Source: Nitrospirota bacterium (lineage in GTDB: Bacteria > Nitrospirota > Nitrospiria > Nitrospirales > Nitrospiraceae). Taken from it: DNA of 36,712 bases. This document shows, piece by piece, positions 21,113-30,113 of the stretch. Under the pieces are notes generated by a model. The model had not been told where the DNA came from and ran no database searches. It saw nothing but the letters and a program-made list of their open reading frames with translations. Location of the stretch: contig JAHRHE010000018.1 of NCBI GenBank assembly GCA_020027965.1, positions 1-36,712 on the forward strand. Direction: 5' to 3'. A program made the position numbers and the translations under genes. The first letter of the stretch is position 1. Every line of letters starts with the position of its first letter.

Positions 21113-23434
21113 CTACTTGATGGCCACCGCCTTGACCTGCTTGTACGTGGTGACGCCCTGGAGCACTTTGTGAATGCCGTCTTGGACCAAGGTGGTCATC
21201 CCCTCCTCAAGGGCGAGCCTGAGCATCTCCTCGGTCTTGGCTTTGTTCTGGATCAGTCGTTTCATGCGGTCGGTGCCGAGTAGCATTTCGTGAATGGCTA
21301 TCCTGCCCCTAAACCCGCTCTTATTACAGGCCTCGCAACCCTTGCCCTTCGAGAGCTGGAAGTTGTTATCGTATTTGAGTCCCAGCTTGGCCCAATATTC
21401 CGCCCCATAGCCGGCCATCAGTTCGTTGAACTCTTCGACGGGCGGATGGTAGGTGGTCTTGCAGTCCTTGCAGATCTGCTTACACAACCGTTGGGCCAAG
21501 ACGCCCAGCATGGCGTCCGCAAAGCTAAATGGGTCGCACCCCATGTCAAGCAAGCGGGTCAAGGTTTCCACCGAGCTGTTGGTGTGCAGGGTGGTCAAGA
21601 CCAGGTGCCCCGTGAGAGAGGCCTCGATCCCCGTATCGGCCGTCTCTTTGTCCCGCATCTCACCGACCATGATCACATCCGGGTCAGCTCGGAGGAAGGC
21701 GCGCATCGCCATCGCGAAGGTAAATCCGATCTTCGGCTGGACCTGTACCTGGCGAAGGCCATACTGCGTAATTTCGACGGGATCCTCGGCGGTCCAGATC
21801 TTACGTGCAGGTGTGTTGATGAACCCGAGGACGGAATGCAACGTGGTCGTTTTCCCGGAGCCTGTCGGACCCACACAGAGGATGATGCCATACGGCTTCT
21901 CGGCCAGAATTCTCAGCTCACGCAGGTTTCGGTCAGAGAACCCCATTTTCTCCAGGGGGAGCGGCTCACTGGCCGAGAGGATCCGCATGACCACGTCTTC
22001 GTTGTACCCGGCGGTCGGAATGGTGGCCACGCGAAGCTCAATCTCTTTATTGTCTGCGAGCTTGTACTTGATCTTCCCGTCTTGAGGTTTGCGCCGCTCG
22101 GCAATGTCCAGGTTGGACATGATCTTGAGCCGGGAGACAATGGCGCGCCGGTAGCTCTGCGGGATCTTCATGTACTCGAAGCAGGTTCCGTCAACACGGA
22201 AGCGAACGACGGTCTCCCGTTTCTCACCGTAGGGCTCGATATGAATATCGGAGCTGCCCATCCGGAACGCGTCTGCGATCACCTGGTTGGCCAGCCGGAC
22301 GATGGCGTTGTCGTTCTCGTCGACAACGCCGGTCCCAAGCTGTTCCTCCTGCTGCTCCATGGCTTCGCTGACCAGCTCGCCAAGGATGTCCGAGATGTTG
22401 CCTCCCGCCGTACCGGACATGCTGTCCGACTGGCCGGTCGCCGTCTTCAGGAATTGGAGGATGTCGCGCCGCAGCGCGACGGAGAACCGGATGCTCTGGC
22501 CCGGGAAGATCCGCTTGATGTCCTGGATCTTGTCCAAATTACTGGGATCATCGATCAGGATCTCGATGGAGTTCTTGTCGCGCTTGAGGGGAGTCCAATA
22601 GTTCTTCTTCAGATAGTCGACGTTGAGCGTCCTCATCAAGGCGGGGTCGACGAGGATTCGATCATCATATTCGACATGCGGGCACTTAAAGAACTGGCTG
22701 AGAGATTTGCCGATTTCGGCTTTCGGGACCTTGTACCGGTCGATTAGAAGGGCCTCGATGTCCGTGGTGCCCTTCCTGGCTTCGGCAATGGCGGAGTCCA
22801 ATTCCGCCTGTGTGATCAGGTTGTTAGCCACCAGGTGATCGAACTTCGTCACCGCTTTCTTGGAGAGTTTGCGCAGGTTATAGAACGCAATGCCCAGGCC
22901 CTTCGCGATCTCAGCGACCGACTCCTCGTCCTTTTTCGTGAAGCGGGTTCCGCCCTTCTTGTTGAGAAGCTGGATGACGCCCATGAGATACTTATTTTCG
23001 GCGACGATCGGATAGGTCAGGACCTGCTTCGTGCGGAAACCGGACTTCTTGTCCCAGGAGTTGTCGTGCAGGAGGGACGGATGGATGCTGCCCAACTCGG
23101 TCCGGTTGTAGGCGTCGCTGATGTTGACGGGGCGGAGGTACTTGGCCGTGAAGCCTGCGAGGCTCTGCTCGCTGATGGGGACACGGATTTCTTCGACCGA
23201 ATCGATGTGGGGAACCTTCGAAAAGATCTCCTTCTTCTCGGGATCGACCGCGTAGAGGGTCAGCCCCTCGGCGTCGAAGAGACTCAGGATATCCTTGTGG
23301 AGGTCTAGGAGGATTTGGTCCAGATCCTTGGCCGCATGGATCTGGTTGGTGATGCGTCGGACCTGCTCCGCATACGCGACCTTCTGCTGTAATTCCTGCA
23401 GGTTCTCAGGATGGACTTTTGTCTCTGATGCCAT
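21113..23434 (-). CDS. PilB/GspE-type ATPase with N-terminal GAF domain
   Basis: The 773-residue protein powers type IV pilus assembly or type II secretion. Order: GAF domain (about 20-190), a degenerate T2SSE-N/MshEN domain (195-330) and the ATPase core (380-770). Motifs are Walker A GPTGSGKTT (522-530), Asp box around 548-552, Walker B DPDVIMVGEMRD (584-595), His box TGHLVLTTLHTN (608-619) and a zinc tetracysteine (CKQICKDC, GCEACNKSG). The GAF fusion is unusual for PilB and suggests allosteric control. The MshEN region lacks the RLG of the c-di-GMP motif, having KFDHLVANNLI instead. GAGGACGCGCG lies before the ATG. It follows proS after a 293-bp gap with its own candidate promoter. No other pilus genes lie in the window. 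Confidence 0.9.
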   Translation of the reverse strand: MASETKVHPENLQELQQKVAYAEQVRRITNQIHAAKDLDQILLDLHKDILSLFDAEGLTLYAVDPEKKEIFSKVPHIDSVEEIRVPISEQSLAGFTAKYLRPVNISDAYNRTELGSIHPSLLHDNSWDKKSGFRTKQVLTYPIVAENKYLMGVIQLLNKKGGTRFTKKDEESVAEIAKGLGIAFYNLRKLSKKAVTKFDHLVANNLITQAELDSAIAEARKGTTDIEALLIDRYKVPKAEIGKSLSQFFKCPHVEYDDRILVDPALMRTLNVDYLKKNYWTPLKRDKNSIEILIDDPSNLDKIQDIKRIFPGQSIRFSVALRRDILQFLKTATGQSDSMSGTAGGNISDILGELVSEAMEQQEEQLGTGVVDENDNAIVRLANQVIADAFRMGSSDIHIEPYGEKRETVVRFRVDGTCFEYMKIPQSYRRAIVSRLKIMSNLDIAERRKPQDGKIKYKLADNKEIELRVATIPTAGYNEDVVMRILSASEPLPLEKMGFSDRNLRELRILAEKPYGIILCVGPTGSGKTTTLHSVLGFINTPARKIWTAEDPVEITQYGLRQVQVQPKIGFTFAMAMRAFLRADPDVIMVGEMRDKETADTGIEASLTGHLVLTTLHTNSSVETLTRLLDMGCDPFSFADAMLGVLAQRLCKQICKDCKTTYHPPVEEFNELMAGYGAEYWAKLGLKYDNNFQLSKGKGCEACNKSGFRGRIAIHEMLLGTDRMKRLIQNKAKTEEMLRLALEEGMTTLVQDGIHKVLQGVTTYKQVKAVAIK

Positions 23435-23513
23435 CGCGCGTCCTCTTGGAGTTCCCAGGTCCTCCGGCGCCAGAAAATGGGTCCTGCGCCGCTGCCGAGT
23501 CTGATCGCATACA

Positions 23514-23542
23514 AGCGTAGGCCGACTTCACTTCCAAGGCAA
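23514..23542 (-). promoter_or_regulatory. Candidate promoter of the GAF-ATPase gene
   Basis: On the minus strand TTGCCT (23537-23542), 17 bases, then TACGCT (23514-23519) lies 80 bp upstream of the ATPase start codon. The -10 is moderate and the call rests on box matching. Confidence 0.28.
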
Positions 23543-23727
23543 GGAAAAAGCGAGAACCTTATTAGCCTCAAGTCGTGCGGATTGGCCCAAGGCCGGATTC
23601 AGACCACAACCTGGCCCCGTCGCCAGGAACGAGAACAGAGCCCCTGTTGCAAGCCCCCTGTGCCCCCGCGGGAAGCCTCGCCCACGCGCGATGCGACGGC
23701 CTATCCTTGCAGGTCCTCAGTATGGCC

Positions 23728-25437
23728 TCAGGTCTGGGCCTGTTCCACACGCTCCTTCACGCGCTCCAGTACTTCGGCGGGAGGCAGCCGAGTGACGGCG
23801 CCGGTCTTTCGCTCCTTGAGTTCAACCGCCCCTTGTGCCAACCCTTTCTCGCCGATGATGAGCTGGTAGGGCACGCCGATGAGATCGGCGTCATTAAATT
23901 TGACGCCGGCCCGCTCGTCGCGATCGTCCCACAGCACCTCGACCCCAGCGGCGACGAGAGCCTCGTATACGTTCCGGGCCGCTTGAGACACCTGGCTGGA
24001 CGGGCTCAGCGGCAACAGGTGAAGCAGGAAGGGGGCGATGGGGACTGGCCAGATGATGCCCTTGGCATCGTGGTTCTGCTCGATGGCCGCGGCTGCGGTA
24101 CGGCCGACCCCGATCCCGTAACACCCCATCACGGCGAACTGCTCATTGCCTTGAGGATCGAGGTAGGTGGCCTTCATTGCCTGACTGTATTTGGTTCCCA
24201 GCATGAACACATGGCCCACTTCGATCCCGCGGGCGACACTGAGTGTGCCGTCCCCATGCGGGGAGGGGTCGCCGGCCATCGCGCTCCTCAGGTCCCCGAA
24301 TGTCTCGACCTTGAAGTCACGGTCACAGTTCGCATCCACATAGTGCGTGTCGCCCTCGTTTCCGCCCACGACGATGTTCCGCATCACCCTGACCGCGTGG
24401 TCGGCGACGAGGCGCGTCCGACGAAGGCCGATGGGGCCAGCAAACCCGACCGGAGCCCCCGTCACGGCCGACACGGTCTCCGGGGAGGCCAGTTCGAGAT
24501 CCTGGCAGCCCAGGAGTTTCTTGATCTTGACTACGTTCGCTTCGTGGTCCCCGCGAATCAGGACCGCGACGGTTTCTTTCGGCGTCGTGAAGAGGAGGGT
24601 CTTCGCCAGTCGCCGTGGCGTGGTCTTGAGAAATGCGCAGACTTCCTCGACGGTGCGGAGGCCTGGCGTGGGGACTTTCCGAAGGGGCCGGAACGGTTCG
24701 TCGGAGGTCTCCGTGGGCAGGCGCAATTCAGCGCGCTCTATATTCGCGGCATACGTGCCTCCTTCCGCATAGACAATCGTTTCCTCTCCGGTCTCGGCCA
24801 AGACCATAAACTCATGCGAGGAGATTCCGCCGATCAGACCGGTATCCGCCTCGACGGGGCGGAAGGTGAGGCCGCATCGAGTGAAGATGCGGACATAGGC
24901 GTCGTACATCTTGCGGTAGCTGAGCTTTGCGGCCTCTTCGTCCTGATCGAAGCTGTACGCGTCTTTCATGATGAACTCGCGCCCCCGCATCAGACCGAAT
25001 CGAGGACGGATCTCGTCTCGAAACTTCGTCTGGATCTGGTAACAGTTGAGCGGGAGTTGCCGGTACGAACGGACTTCCCGGCGGATCAGGTCGGTGATCA
25101 CTTCTTCGTGCGTCGGGCCCAGGCAAAACTCCCGCTCGTGGCGGTCTTTGAACCGCAGGAGCTCCTTCCCATAAAAGTCCCACCGACCGGTCTCCCGCCA
25201 GAGCTCAGCGGGAGAGGCGATGGGCATCAGCACCTCCTGGGCACCGGCTCGGTCCATCTCCTCGCGGATGATGCACTCAATCTTCCGGATGACGCGGAGC
25301 CCGAGGGGGAGGTAGGTGTAGATCCCGGCTGCCACCCTGCGGATCATCCCGGCTCTCATCATCAGCCGATGGCTGACGACCTCGGCCTCGCCGGGATCTT
25401 CGCGCAGGGTGGGGATCAGCAGCTGCGAAACGCGCAT
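23728..25437 (-). CDS. proS: Prolyl-tRNA synthetase, bacterial type
   Basis: The 569-residue enzyme charges tRNA-Pro with proline in the cytoplasm. It is the bacterial type with an inserted YbaK-like editing domain (about 225-385) that removes mis-charged alanine. Class II motifs: motif 1 region RVIRKIECIIREEMDRAGAQ, motif 2 FRDEIRPRFGLMRGREFIMK, motif 3 GIGVGRT. The anticodon-binding domain (about 470-560) ends with RVKERVEQAQT. Length agrees with the family. The start ATG 25437 has no strong ribosome site; a heptad-repeat array ends 17 bases upstream. It follows rseP on the same strand, so it is probably part of the uppS-cdsA-dxr-rseP cluster. Confidence 0.97.
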   Translation of the reverse strand: MRVSQLLIPTLREDPGEAEVVSHRLMMRAGMIRRVAAGIYTYLPLGLRVIRKIECIIREEMDRAGAQEVLMPIASPAELWRETGRWDFYGKELLRFKDRHEREFCLGPTHEEVITDLIRREVRSYRQLPLNCYQIQTKFRDEIRPRFGLMRGREFIMKDAYSFDQDEEAAKLSYRKMYDAYVRIFTRCGLTFRPVEADTGLIGGISSHEFMVLAETGEETIVYAEGGTYAANIERAELRLPTETSDEPFRPLRKVPTPGLRTVEEVCAFLKTTPRRLAKTLLFTTPKETVAVLIRGDHEANVVKIKKLLGCQDLELASPETVSAVTGAPVGFAGPIGLRRTRLVADHAVRVMRNIVVGGNEGDTHYVDANCDRDFKVETFGDLRSAMAGDPSPHGDGTLSVARGIEVGHVFMLGTKYSQAMKATYLDPQGNEQFAVMGCYGIGVGRTAAAAIEQNHDAKGIIWPVPIAPFLLHLLPLSPSSQVSQAARNVYEALVAAGVEVLWDDRDERAGVKFNDADLIGVPYQLIIGEKGLAQGAVELKERKTGAVTRLPPAEVLERVKERVEQAQT

Positions 25438-25453
25438 CGTATAGACGCTACCA

Positions 25454-25525
25454 GCCGTCAGCGCTCAGCCCTCAGCTCACAGGAATGGATCCCTCCCGAG
25501 CTGAAGGTTGACGACTGAACGCTGA
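25454..25525. repeat. Heptad inverted array 1 (rseP-proS spacer)
   Basis: Left arm: GCCGTCA, GCGCTCA, GCCCTCA, GCTCA (25454-25479). Right arm: GAGCTGA, AGGTTGA, CGACTGA, ACGCTGA (25498-25525). Every unit is 7 bp with TCA or TGA at its end, and the two arms are partly complementary (about 17 of 24). The right arm ends 8 bp from the rseP stop codon (25534-25536). The transcript could form a hairpin between the two coding regions. Confidence 0.8.
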
Positions 25526-25533
25526 GAGCTCCT

Positions 25534-26925
25534 TTACCGGGAAATTAGCCGCTCGATGTCATTCCAGAAGGCGAACACCATGATGCCGACCAGCAAGAGG
25601 AGACCGACCTGCTGGGCGATCTCGCGTTGACGCTCTCCGAGCGGCTTGCGTTGGATCGCTTCGATCCCGAAGAAGAGGAGATGGCCGCCGTCGAGAATGG
25701 GGATCGGGAGCAGGTTGAGCACGCCGAGGTTGATGCTCAAGATCGCGATCAAGAAGACCACGTTCGACATCCCTTGCGCAGCCGCTTCCCCCGAGATGTT
25801 GGCGATCGTGAGCGGGCCTCCGATATTCTTGCTGGAGATCTCACCCGCAATCATTTTGTAAATCCCGACGATCGTGAGTTCGGTCCATCCCCAGGTGGCT
25901 CGCAGGCCATCCACGGCGGCCAAGAGCGGCGTGGAAGTCCGGAGCACAGAGCGTCCGGGTCCCGAGATCCCGATCTTTCCCACTTCGACCGGCTTGCCAT
26001 CCACGATGGCCTTCTCCGCACTCGGCGTGACGGTCAAGGTCAGGATTCGTCCGTCCCGGTCCACCTGGAAGTGGAGTGGGCGGTTGGGGCTCTCCTTGAC
26101 CATGCCGGTCATCTGCGACCAAGTGTGAATGGCCTGGCCCTCGATTGCCACGACTCGATCGCCATCCTTGAACCCGGCCGCCATCGCCGGAGTTCCGCTC
26201 ATGACGGCGGTGATGACCGGAGGGGTCTCCTCGATCCCAAGGTGGTAGCTGAGCATGTCTTTCCCGTTCTCCTGGACGTGCGCAGCGCCCGGGGTCACGA
26301 CGATCGTCTTGACCTGATCGCCCCGGCGGATGTCGAGTGTCAGGGCCTTTCCGTCACTCTTGGACACGGCATCCAGAAGTTCGCTCCTGGTCGAAATGTC
26401 TTTCTCATCGACACGCAGGACCCGGTCGCCCACCTTGAGGCCCGCCAGATCGGCGGGCGATCCCGGCAATACGGCCTCGATGTCAGGGGTGAGGTCCTTG
26501 AACGTCGGGACAAACAGCGGGGCCCCGGTCGAGAGCCATCCCGCAAAGATTAGGTAGGCCAGCAGAAAATTGAACCCCGGACCCGCGGCGACAATCAACA
26601 TCTTGCGCAGCAGAGGCTGGTGGGCGAAGGACCGGCGTTGCTCGTCGGGCGTGAGGGCTTCGGCTTCATCTTCCCCGAACAACTTGACGTAGCCGCCGAG
26701 CGGGACAGCGGAAACCAGATACTCGGTTTCGCCCACCTGCCGGCCCAGCAGCTTCGGTCCGAAACCTAGGGAGAATTTCAGGACTCTGACGCCGACCCAA
26801 CGCGCGGCCAGGAAATGGCCCAGCTCGTGGAACGAGACCAGCACACCGAGGACGATCAAAAACCACCAGAGCTTCTGGGTCAACACCCAGATCACATCCG
26901 GCGACCATGCCATTATTGAACCCAC
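25534..26925 (-). CDS. rseP: Site-2 membrane metalloprotease RseP
   Basis: The 463-residue M50 zinc protease cuts membrane-embedded anti-sigma factors and leftover signal peptides. The first TM helix holds HELGH (33-37), the zinc ligands and catalytic Glu. Two PDZ domains follow (about 155-220 and 240-315, with PGSPADLAGLKVGDRVLRVD and GTPAMAAGFKDGDRVVAIEG), and the last TM part has LNLLPIPILDGGHLLFF with the third zinc ligand Asp. The GTG start 26925 has AAGGAG 6 bases upstream; ATG 26913 is in frame but too far from it. It lies 46 bp after dxr and is followed by proS after a heptad array. A link to the local ECF system is possible but not shown. Confidence 0.97.
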   Translation of the reverse strand: MGSIMAWSPDVIWVLTQKLWWFLIVLGVLVSFHELGHFLAARWVGVRVLKFSLGFGPKLLGRQVGETEYLVSAVPLGGYVKLFGEDEAEALTPDEQRRSFAHQPLLRKMLIVAAGPGFNFLLAYLIFAGWLSTGAPLFVPTFKDLTPDIEAVLPGSPADLAGLKVGDRVLRVDEKDISTRSELLDAVSKSDGKALTLDIRRGDQVKTIVVTPGAAHVQENGKDMLSYHLGIEETPPVITAVMSGTPAMAAGFKDGDRVVAIEGQAIHTWSQMTGMVKESPNRPLHFQVDRDGRILTLTVTPSAEKAIVDGKPVEVGKIGISGPGRSVLRTSTPLLAAVDGLRATWGWTELTIVGIYKMIAGEISSKNIGGPLTIANISGEAAAQGMSNVVFLIAILSINLGVLNLLPIPILDGGHLLFFGIEAIQRKPLGERQREIAQQVGLLLLVGIMVFAFWNDIERLISR

Positions 26926-26971
26926 GGTATGCTCCTTAGTATTAATCGCGAGTGAGTAATTCTGAACTCAG

Positions 26972-28135
26972 TCATGACCGCGCCGCCGCGCGGACCAGGG
27001 CGCCTGCCTTTTCACGAGCCCAGCGATCCGCCTCCAACGCGTCCTCCAGCGTTCTGACTTCGTGAGGCGTGTGCGCGTTCATGGCGGCGCGGATCACGTC
27101 GGCGATATCCAGGAGGCCGATCTTTTCCTCTAGATAGGCCGCCACCGCAACCTCGTTCGCCGCGTTGAGGGTGGCCGGCATCGTTCCCCCGGTCCTCAGG
27201 GCCTCGTAGCCCAACCCCAGACAGGGAAACCGGACATGGTCGGGCTCGTAAAAGCTCAAATGGCCGATCCGCGCCAGGTCCAGGGGCGGAGGCTCCAGCG
27301 GAAGCCGTGCCGGATAGTTCATCGCATATGAAATCGGGGTGCGCATATCAGGTAGTCCGAGCTGAGCGAGTACCGAGCCATCCACATATTCTACCAAAGA
27401 ATGAATAATGCTTTCCCGGTGGACCAAGACCTCAATCTGCGTGGGCGGGATGTCGAAGAGCCATCGAGCCTCCACCACCTCAAGCCCCTTGTTCATTAAT
27501 GTCGCGGAATCAATGGTAATTTTCGCGCCCATTTTCCAGTTCGGATGCTGGAGGGCCTGCTGAGGTTTCACGTCCCGCATCTGATCCCGGGAAAGTTCCC
27601 AGAGCGGGCCTCCGGAGGCAGTCAGAATCAGGCGCCGAACATCCTCCCGCCGGTGGCCTTTCATGGATTGGAAGATCGCGCTGTGCTCGCTGTCCACCGG
27701 CAGAATGGTCACACCGTGGGCGCGGGCTTCTTCTTGCATCAGCGCGCCTGCCATCACCATCGGCTCTTTGTTGGCCAAGGCCACGCATGTGCCGGCTTTG
27801 ATGGCCGCCAGCGTCGGCACGAGGCCGGCCCCGCCGACAATGGCCGAAATGACCAGATCGGTCCCCGGCCATCGAGCCACTTGGGCAACGCCATCAGGCC
27901 CGGGCAAGATCTCGACCCCGGCCTCCTGACACCGGGCGCGCAGCCGGGCGGCCGCAGCCGGATCGGACAGTGCCACCGCGGCCGGCTTAAATACGCGGAG
28001 CTGCTCCTCCAGCCTCTCGTCGTTGGTGCCGGCGGTGAGGCCGACGACCTGGAACTGTCCGGGAAACTTGGCCACGATGTCGAGCGTGTTCGTGCCAATC
28101 GAGCCAGTGGAGCCCAGAATCACGATTTTCTTCAT
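26972..28135 (-). CDS. dxr: 1-deoxy-D-xylulose 5-phosphate reductoisomerase
   Basis: The 387-residue enzyme converts DXP to 2-C-methyl-D-erythritol 4-phosphate with NADPH, the committed step of the MEP isoprenoid pathway. N-terminal NADPH motif GSTGSIGTNTLD (8-19), metal and substrate motifs LPVDSEHSAIFQ (146-157 region), ITIDSATLMNKGLEVVEARW and VLVHRESIIHSLVEYVDGSV, and the C-terminal helical domain are all present. Length is normal. GGAG stands 6 bases before the ATG. It lies between cdsA and rseP; the cdsA-dxr spacer contains a heptad array. The product feeds the undecaprenyl synthase uppS two genes upstream. Confidence 0.98.
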   Translation of the reverse strand: MKKIVILGSTGSIGTNTLDIVAKFPGQFQVVGLTAGTNDERLEEQLRVFKPAAVALSDPAAAARLRARCQEAGVEILPGPDGVAQVARWPGTDLVISAIVGGAGLVPTLAAIKAGTCVALANKEPMVMAGALMQEEARAHGVTILPVDSEHSAIFQSMKGHRREDVRRLILTASGGPLWELSRDQMRDVKPQQALQHPNWKMGAKITIDSATLMNKGLEVVEARWLFDIPPTQIEVLVHRESIIHSLVEYVDGSVLAQLGLPDMRTPISYAMNYPARLPLEPPPLDLARIGHLSFYEPDHVRFPCLGLGYEALRTGGTMPATLNAANEVAVAAYLEEKIGLLDIADVIRAAMNAHTPHEVRTLEDALEADRWAREKAGALVRAAARS

Positions 28136-28153
28136 CGTATCTCCAGGAATTTC

Positions 28154-28232
28154 GTGAGGCGTAAGGCGTTAGGTGAGAGGACTATTTCCGCCCCTGAGCC
28201 GTCCACCTGACGCCTCACCACTCACGCCTTAC
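28154..28232. repeat. Heptad inverted array 2 (cdsA-dxr spacer)
   Basis: Left arm: GTGAGGC, GTAAGGC, GTTAGGT, GAGAGG (28154-28180). Right arm: ACCTGAC, GCCTCAC, CACTCAC, GCCTTAC (28205-28232), whose complement is again GTnAGGC-like. Aligned one unit out of register, 17 of 21 bases pair. The cdsA stop codon (TAA on the minus strand, 28229-28231) lies inside the last right-arm unit. Confidence 0.85.
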
Positions 28233-29107
28233 GTCCCTTTCACCAGCGTCACGTAATAGTAAAACACCGGAGCCGTAAACAGCAGGCTGTCCAGCCGATC
28301 CAGCATTCCGCCGTGCCCGGGAATCACGACCCCCGAGTCCTTCACTCCGGCGCTCCGCTTCAGTGCGGACTCAGCGAGATCTCCCATGACGCCTGCGAGG
28401 GTGAGCAACACCCCGACCACCAGGCAATCGGTGACGCCGAATGACGGCAAGAACCAGATCCGGGCCAGCAGGGCTGCCCCGAGCGCGAGCACGAGTCCGC
28501 CTATCAGCCCCTCAACCGTCTTGTTGGGGCTGACCACCGGGGCCAGCTGGTGTCGACCAAGGCTCGTACCGACATAGTAGGCGCCCGTGTCTGCGGCCCA
28601 GGTCACCAGAAACACAAAGAAAACCAAGAAGTCGCCTTCAGGAAGTGCGCGAGTCAACAACAGGCACCCGAGCGTGAGCGCCACGTACACCACGCCGAAG
28701 ATCACCACAGCGGAGTCCTCCAGGCCCTGTCTGAAATCGCGCCTGGAGAGGAGACGGTAGGATAACACTGCAATCAGCGTCAAGAGGAGGACGGTCCGAT
28801 CAGAGACAATCCACGGCCACTGCAAACTTACCAGCGTAGCAGCCGCAGCCCCCAACCCCAGCGCCATCGTGGCCGGAACGCGCTGGTCCCGAAAGTACAG
28901 GCGGTAGAATTCCCGCAGGGCTAGCAGAGCCGCGGCGGTCACGAGGACGAAGAAGGCGCTAGCGGGTGTGTAACGGACCAGGAGGTAGAACAGCGGAACG
29001 AACACGAGGGCTGCGTACAGCCGTCGGGCATCGGGAGTCCGCCGCGAACGTGGCGCCTCGTAAGGTCGGGTCGTCGCCTGCTCGGCGCCCAAAGAATCCG
29101 AATTCAC
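28229..29107 (-). CDS. cdsA: Phosphatidate cytidylyltransferase
   Basis: The 292-residue integral membrane enzyme makes CDP-diacylglycerol from CTP and phosphatidic acid. It has about eight hydrophobic segments. The signature near the C-terminus is present: SALKRSAGVKDSGVVIPGHG then GGMLDRLDSLLFTAPVFYYY. TWAADTGAYYVGTSLGRH is the internal conserved segment. The N-terminus has an extra 25-residue hydrophilic stretch. GTG 29107 overlaps the uppS stop by four bases (GTGA), so it is translationally coupled. The last bases of the gene, including the stop codon, form part of heptad array 2. Confidence 0.96.
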   Translation of the reverse strand: MNSDSLGAEQATTRPYEAPRSRRTPDARRLYAALVFVPLFYLLVRYTPASAFFVLVTAAALLALREFYRLYFRDQRVPATMALGLGAAAATLVSLQWPWIVSDRTVLLLTLIAVLSYRLLSRRDFRQGLEDSAVVIFGVVYVALTLGCLLLTRALPEGDFLVFFVFLVTWAADTGAYYVGTSLGRHQLAPVVSPNKTVEGLIGGLVLALGAALLARIWFLPSFGVTDCLVVGVLLTLAGVMGDLAESALKRSAGVKDSGVVIPGHGGMLDRLDSLLFTAPVFYYYVTLVKGT

Positions 29108-29901
29108 AGCCCGCTCGGTGGATAGATCGGCCCTGGGACCCGGCCGAACCGGCGTTCCCTCTTCTGATATTCAAGAAGGGCCAGGAGGCCCTCGCGGCGC
29201 CGGAAGTCGGGCCAGAGGGTCGGGGTGAAGTACATTTCGGTGTAGGCCAGTTGCCAGAGGAGAAAGTTGCTGATGCGGGCCTCACCGCTGGTGCGGATCA
29301 GGAGATCAGGATCCGGCAGGCCGTGGGTGAAGAGGTAGCCTTCCATGACGGCTTCGTCAATCTCATCCGGTTGCACCTTCCCATCCTTGCAATCCTGCGC
29401 GAGGCGGCGGACGGCATCCACAATCTCGGATCGGCCACCGTAGCTGAGCGCCACGTTCAACAACAATCTATCGAGGTGGGCGGTCTCCCGTTCCACCCTT
29501 CGCACCCACTCCCGCGCCGATGACGGAAGCCAGTCGATCTGACCAATAGCTCGAAAGCGGGCTCCTTTTTCGATCAAGGCCTCCATCTCGCTCTGTAAAT
29601 ACTGCTCGAGTAGGGCCATCAGCGCGTTGATTTCGGCCGAGGGCCGCTTCCAATTCTCCTGAGAAAATGCGTAGATGGTTAAGGCCTCGATCCCCAGTTC
29701 GCCGGACAGGGTGATGATCTCGCGGACCGATTTGATCCCTTCGGCGTGGCCGGCGATGCGGGGGAGACCGCGCAGCTCCGCCCAGCGGCCGTTGCCATCC
29801 ATAATAATCGCCACGTGCCGGGGAAGCAGATCGACGTCCAGGAGGGAGATCAGTTCGGCTTCCGAGAGGTGTTCGACGCTGGTCGCAGTACCCTTCGTCA
29901 T
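29104..29901 (-). CDS. uppS: Undecaprenyl diphosphate synthase
   Basis: The 265-residue enzyme (from ATG 29901) condenses isopentenyl diphosphate onto farnesyl diphosphate in cis to give the C55 lipid carrier for peptidoglycan and other wall polymers. HVAIIMDGNGRWA carries the catalytic Asp, followed by HAEGIKSVREII and, at the C-terminal end, DLLIRTSGEARISNFLLWQL and AYTEMYF. A TTG start at 29952 would add 17 residues with no better ribosome site; AAGGA lies 14 bases before ATG 29901, so the start is uncertain. It is the first gene of the minus-strand cluster, divergent from tldD. Confidence 0.96.
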   Translation of the reverse strand: MTKGTATSVEHLSEAELISLLDVDLLPRHVAIIMDGNGRWAELRGLPRIAGHAEGIKSVREIITLSGELGIEALTIYAFSQENWKRPSAEINALMALLEQYLQSEMEALIEKGARFRAIGQIDWLPSSAREWVRRVERETAHLDRLLLNVALSYGGRSEIVDAVRRLAQDCKDGKVQPDEIDEAVMEGYLFTHGLPDPDLLIRTSGEARISNFLLWQLAYTEMYFTPTLWPDFRRREGLLALLEYQKRERRFGRVPGPIYPPSGL

Positions 29902-30052
29902 GCGGCTGGTGATGATCCTTTCCTTCGGCTGAGGCCTTCCTGGAAGGCCCAATGGCAGGTCTGCTCAGTCTAAACAGCAGGGCTCCAAAAGTCAAACGAT
30001 ATGTACCGGAATCCCCTGAGATATCGAGGGACAAGCACCTGCACACGTCCCA

Positions 30053-30082
30053 TTGCGCGTGTTGAAAACAATGGGCTATACT
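30053..30082 (+). promoter_or_regulatory. Candidate promoter of tldD
   Basis: TTGCGC (30053-30058), an 18-bp spacer and TATACT (30077-30082) lie 32 bp before the tldD ATG in the divergent uppS-tldD spacer. The -10 is good, the -35 only partial. Confidence 0.38.
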
Positions 30083-30113
30083 CTACCGCTCTCTCTAGGA
30101 GGTGGGGCCGACC

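Noticed and set aside
21290-22747. 485-codon plus-strand frame opposite the PilB-type ATPase
   Set aside because: No domain pattern; the opposite strand has a complete ATPase with all motifs.
23575-25518. 647-codon plus-strand frame opposite proS
   Set aside because: Complementary shadow of an intact prolyl-tRNA synthetase; composition is His/Asp/Gly-rich, and no family features are present.
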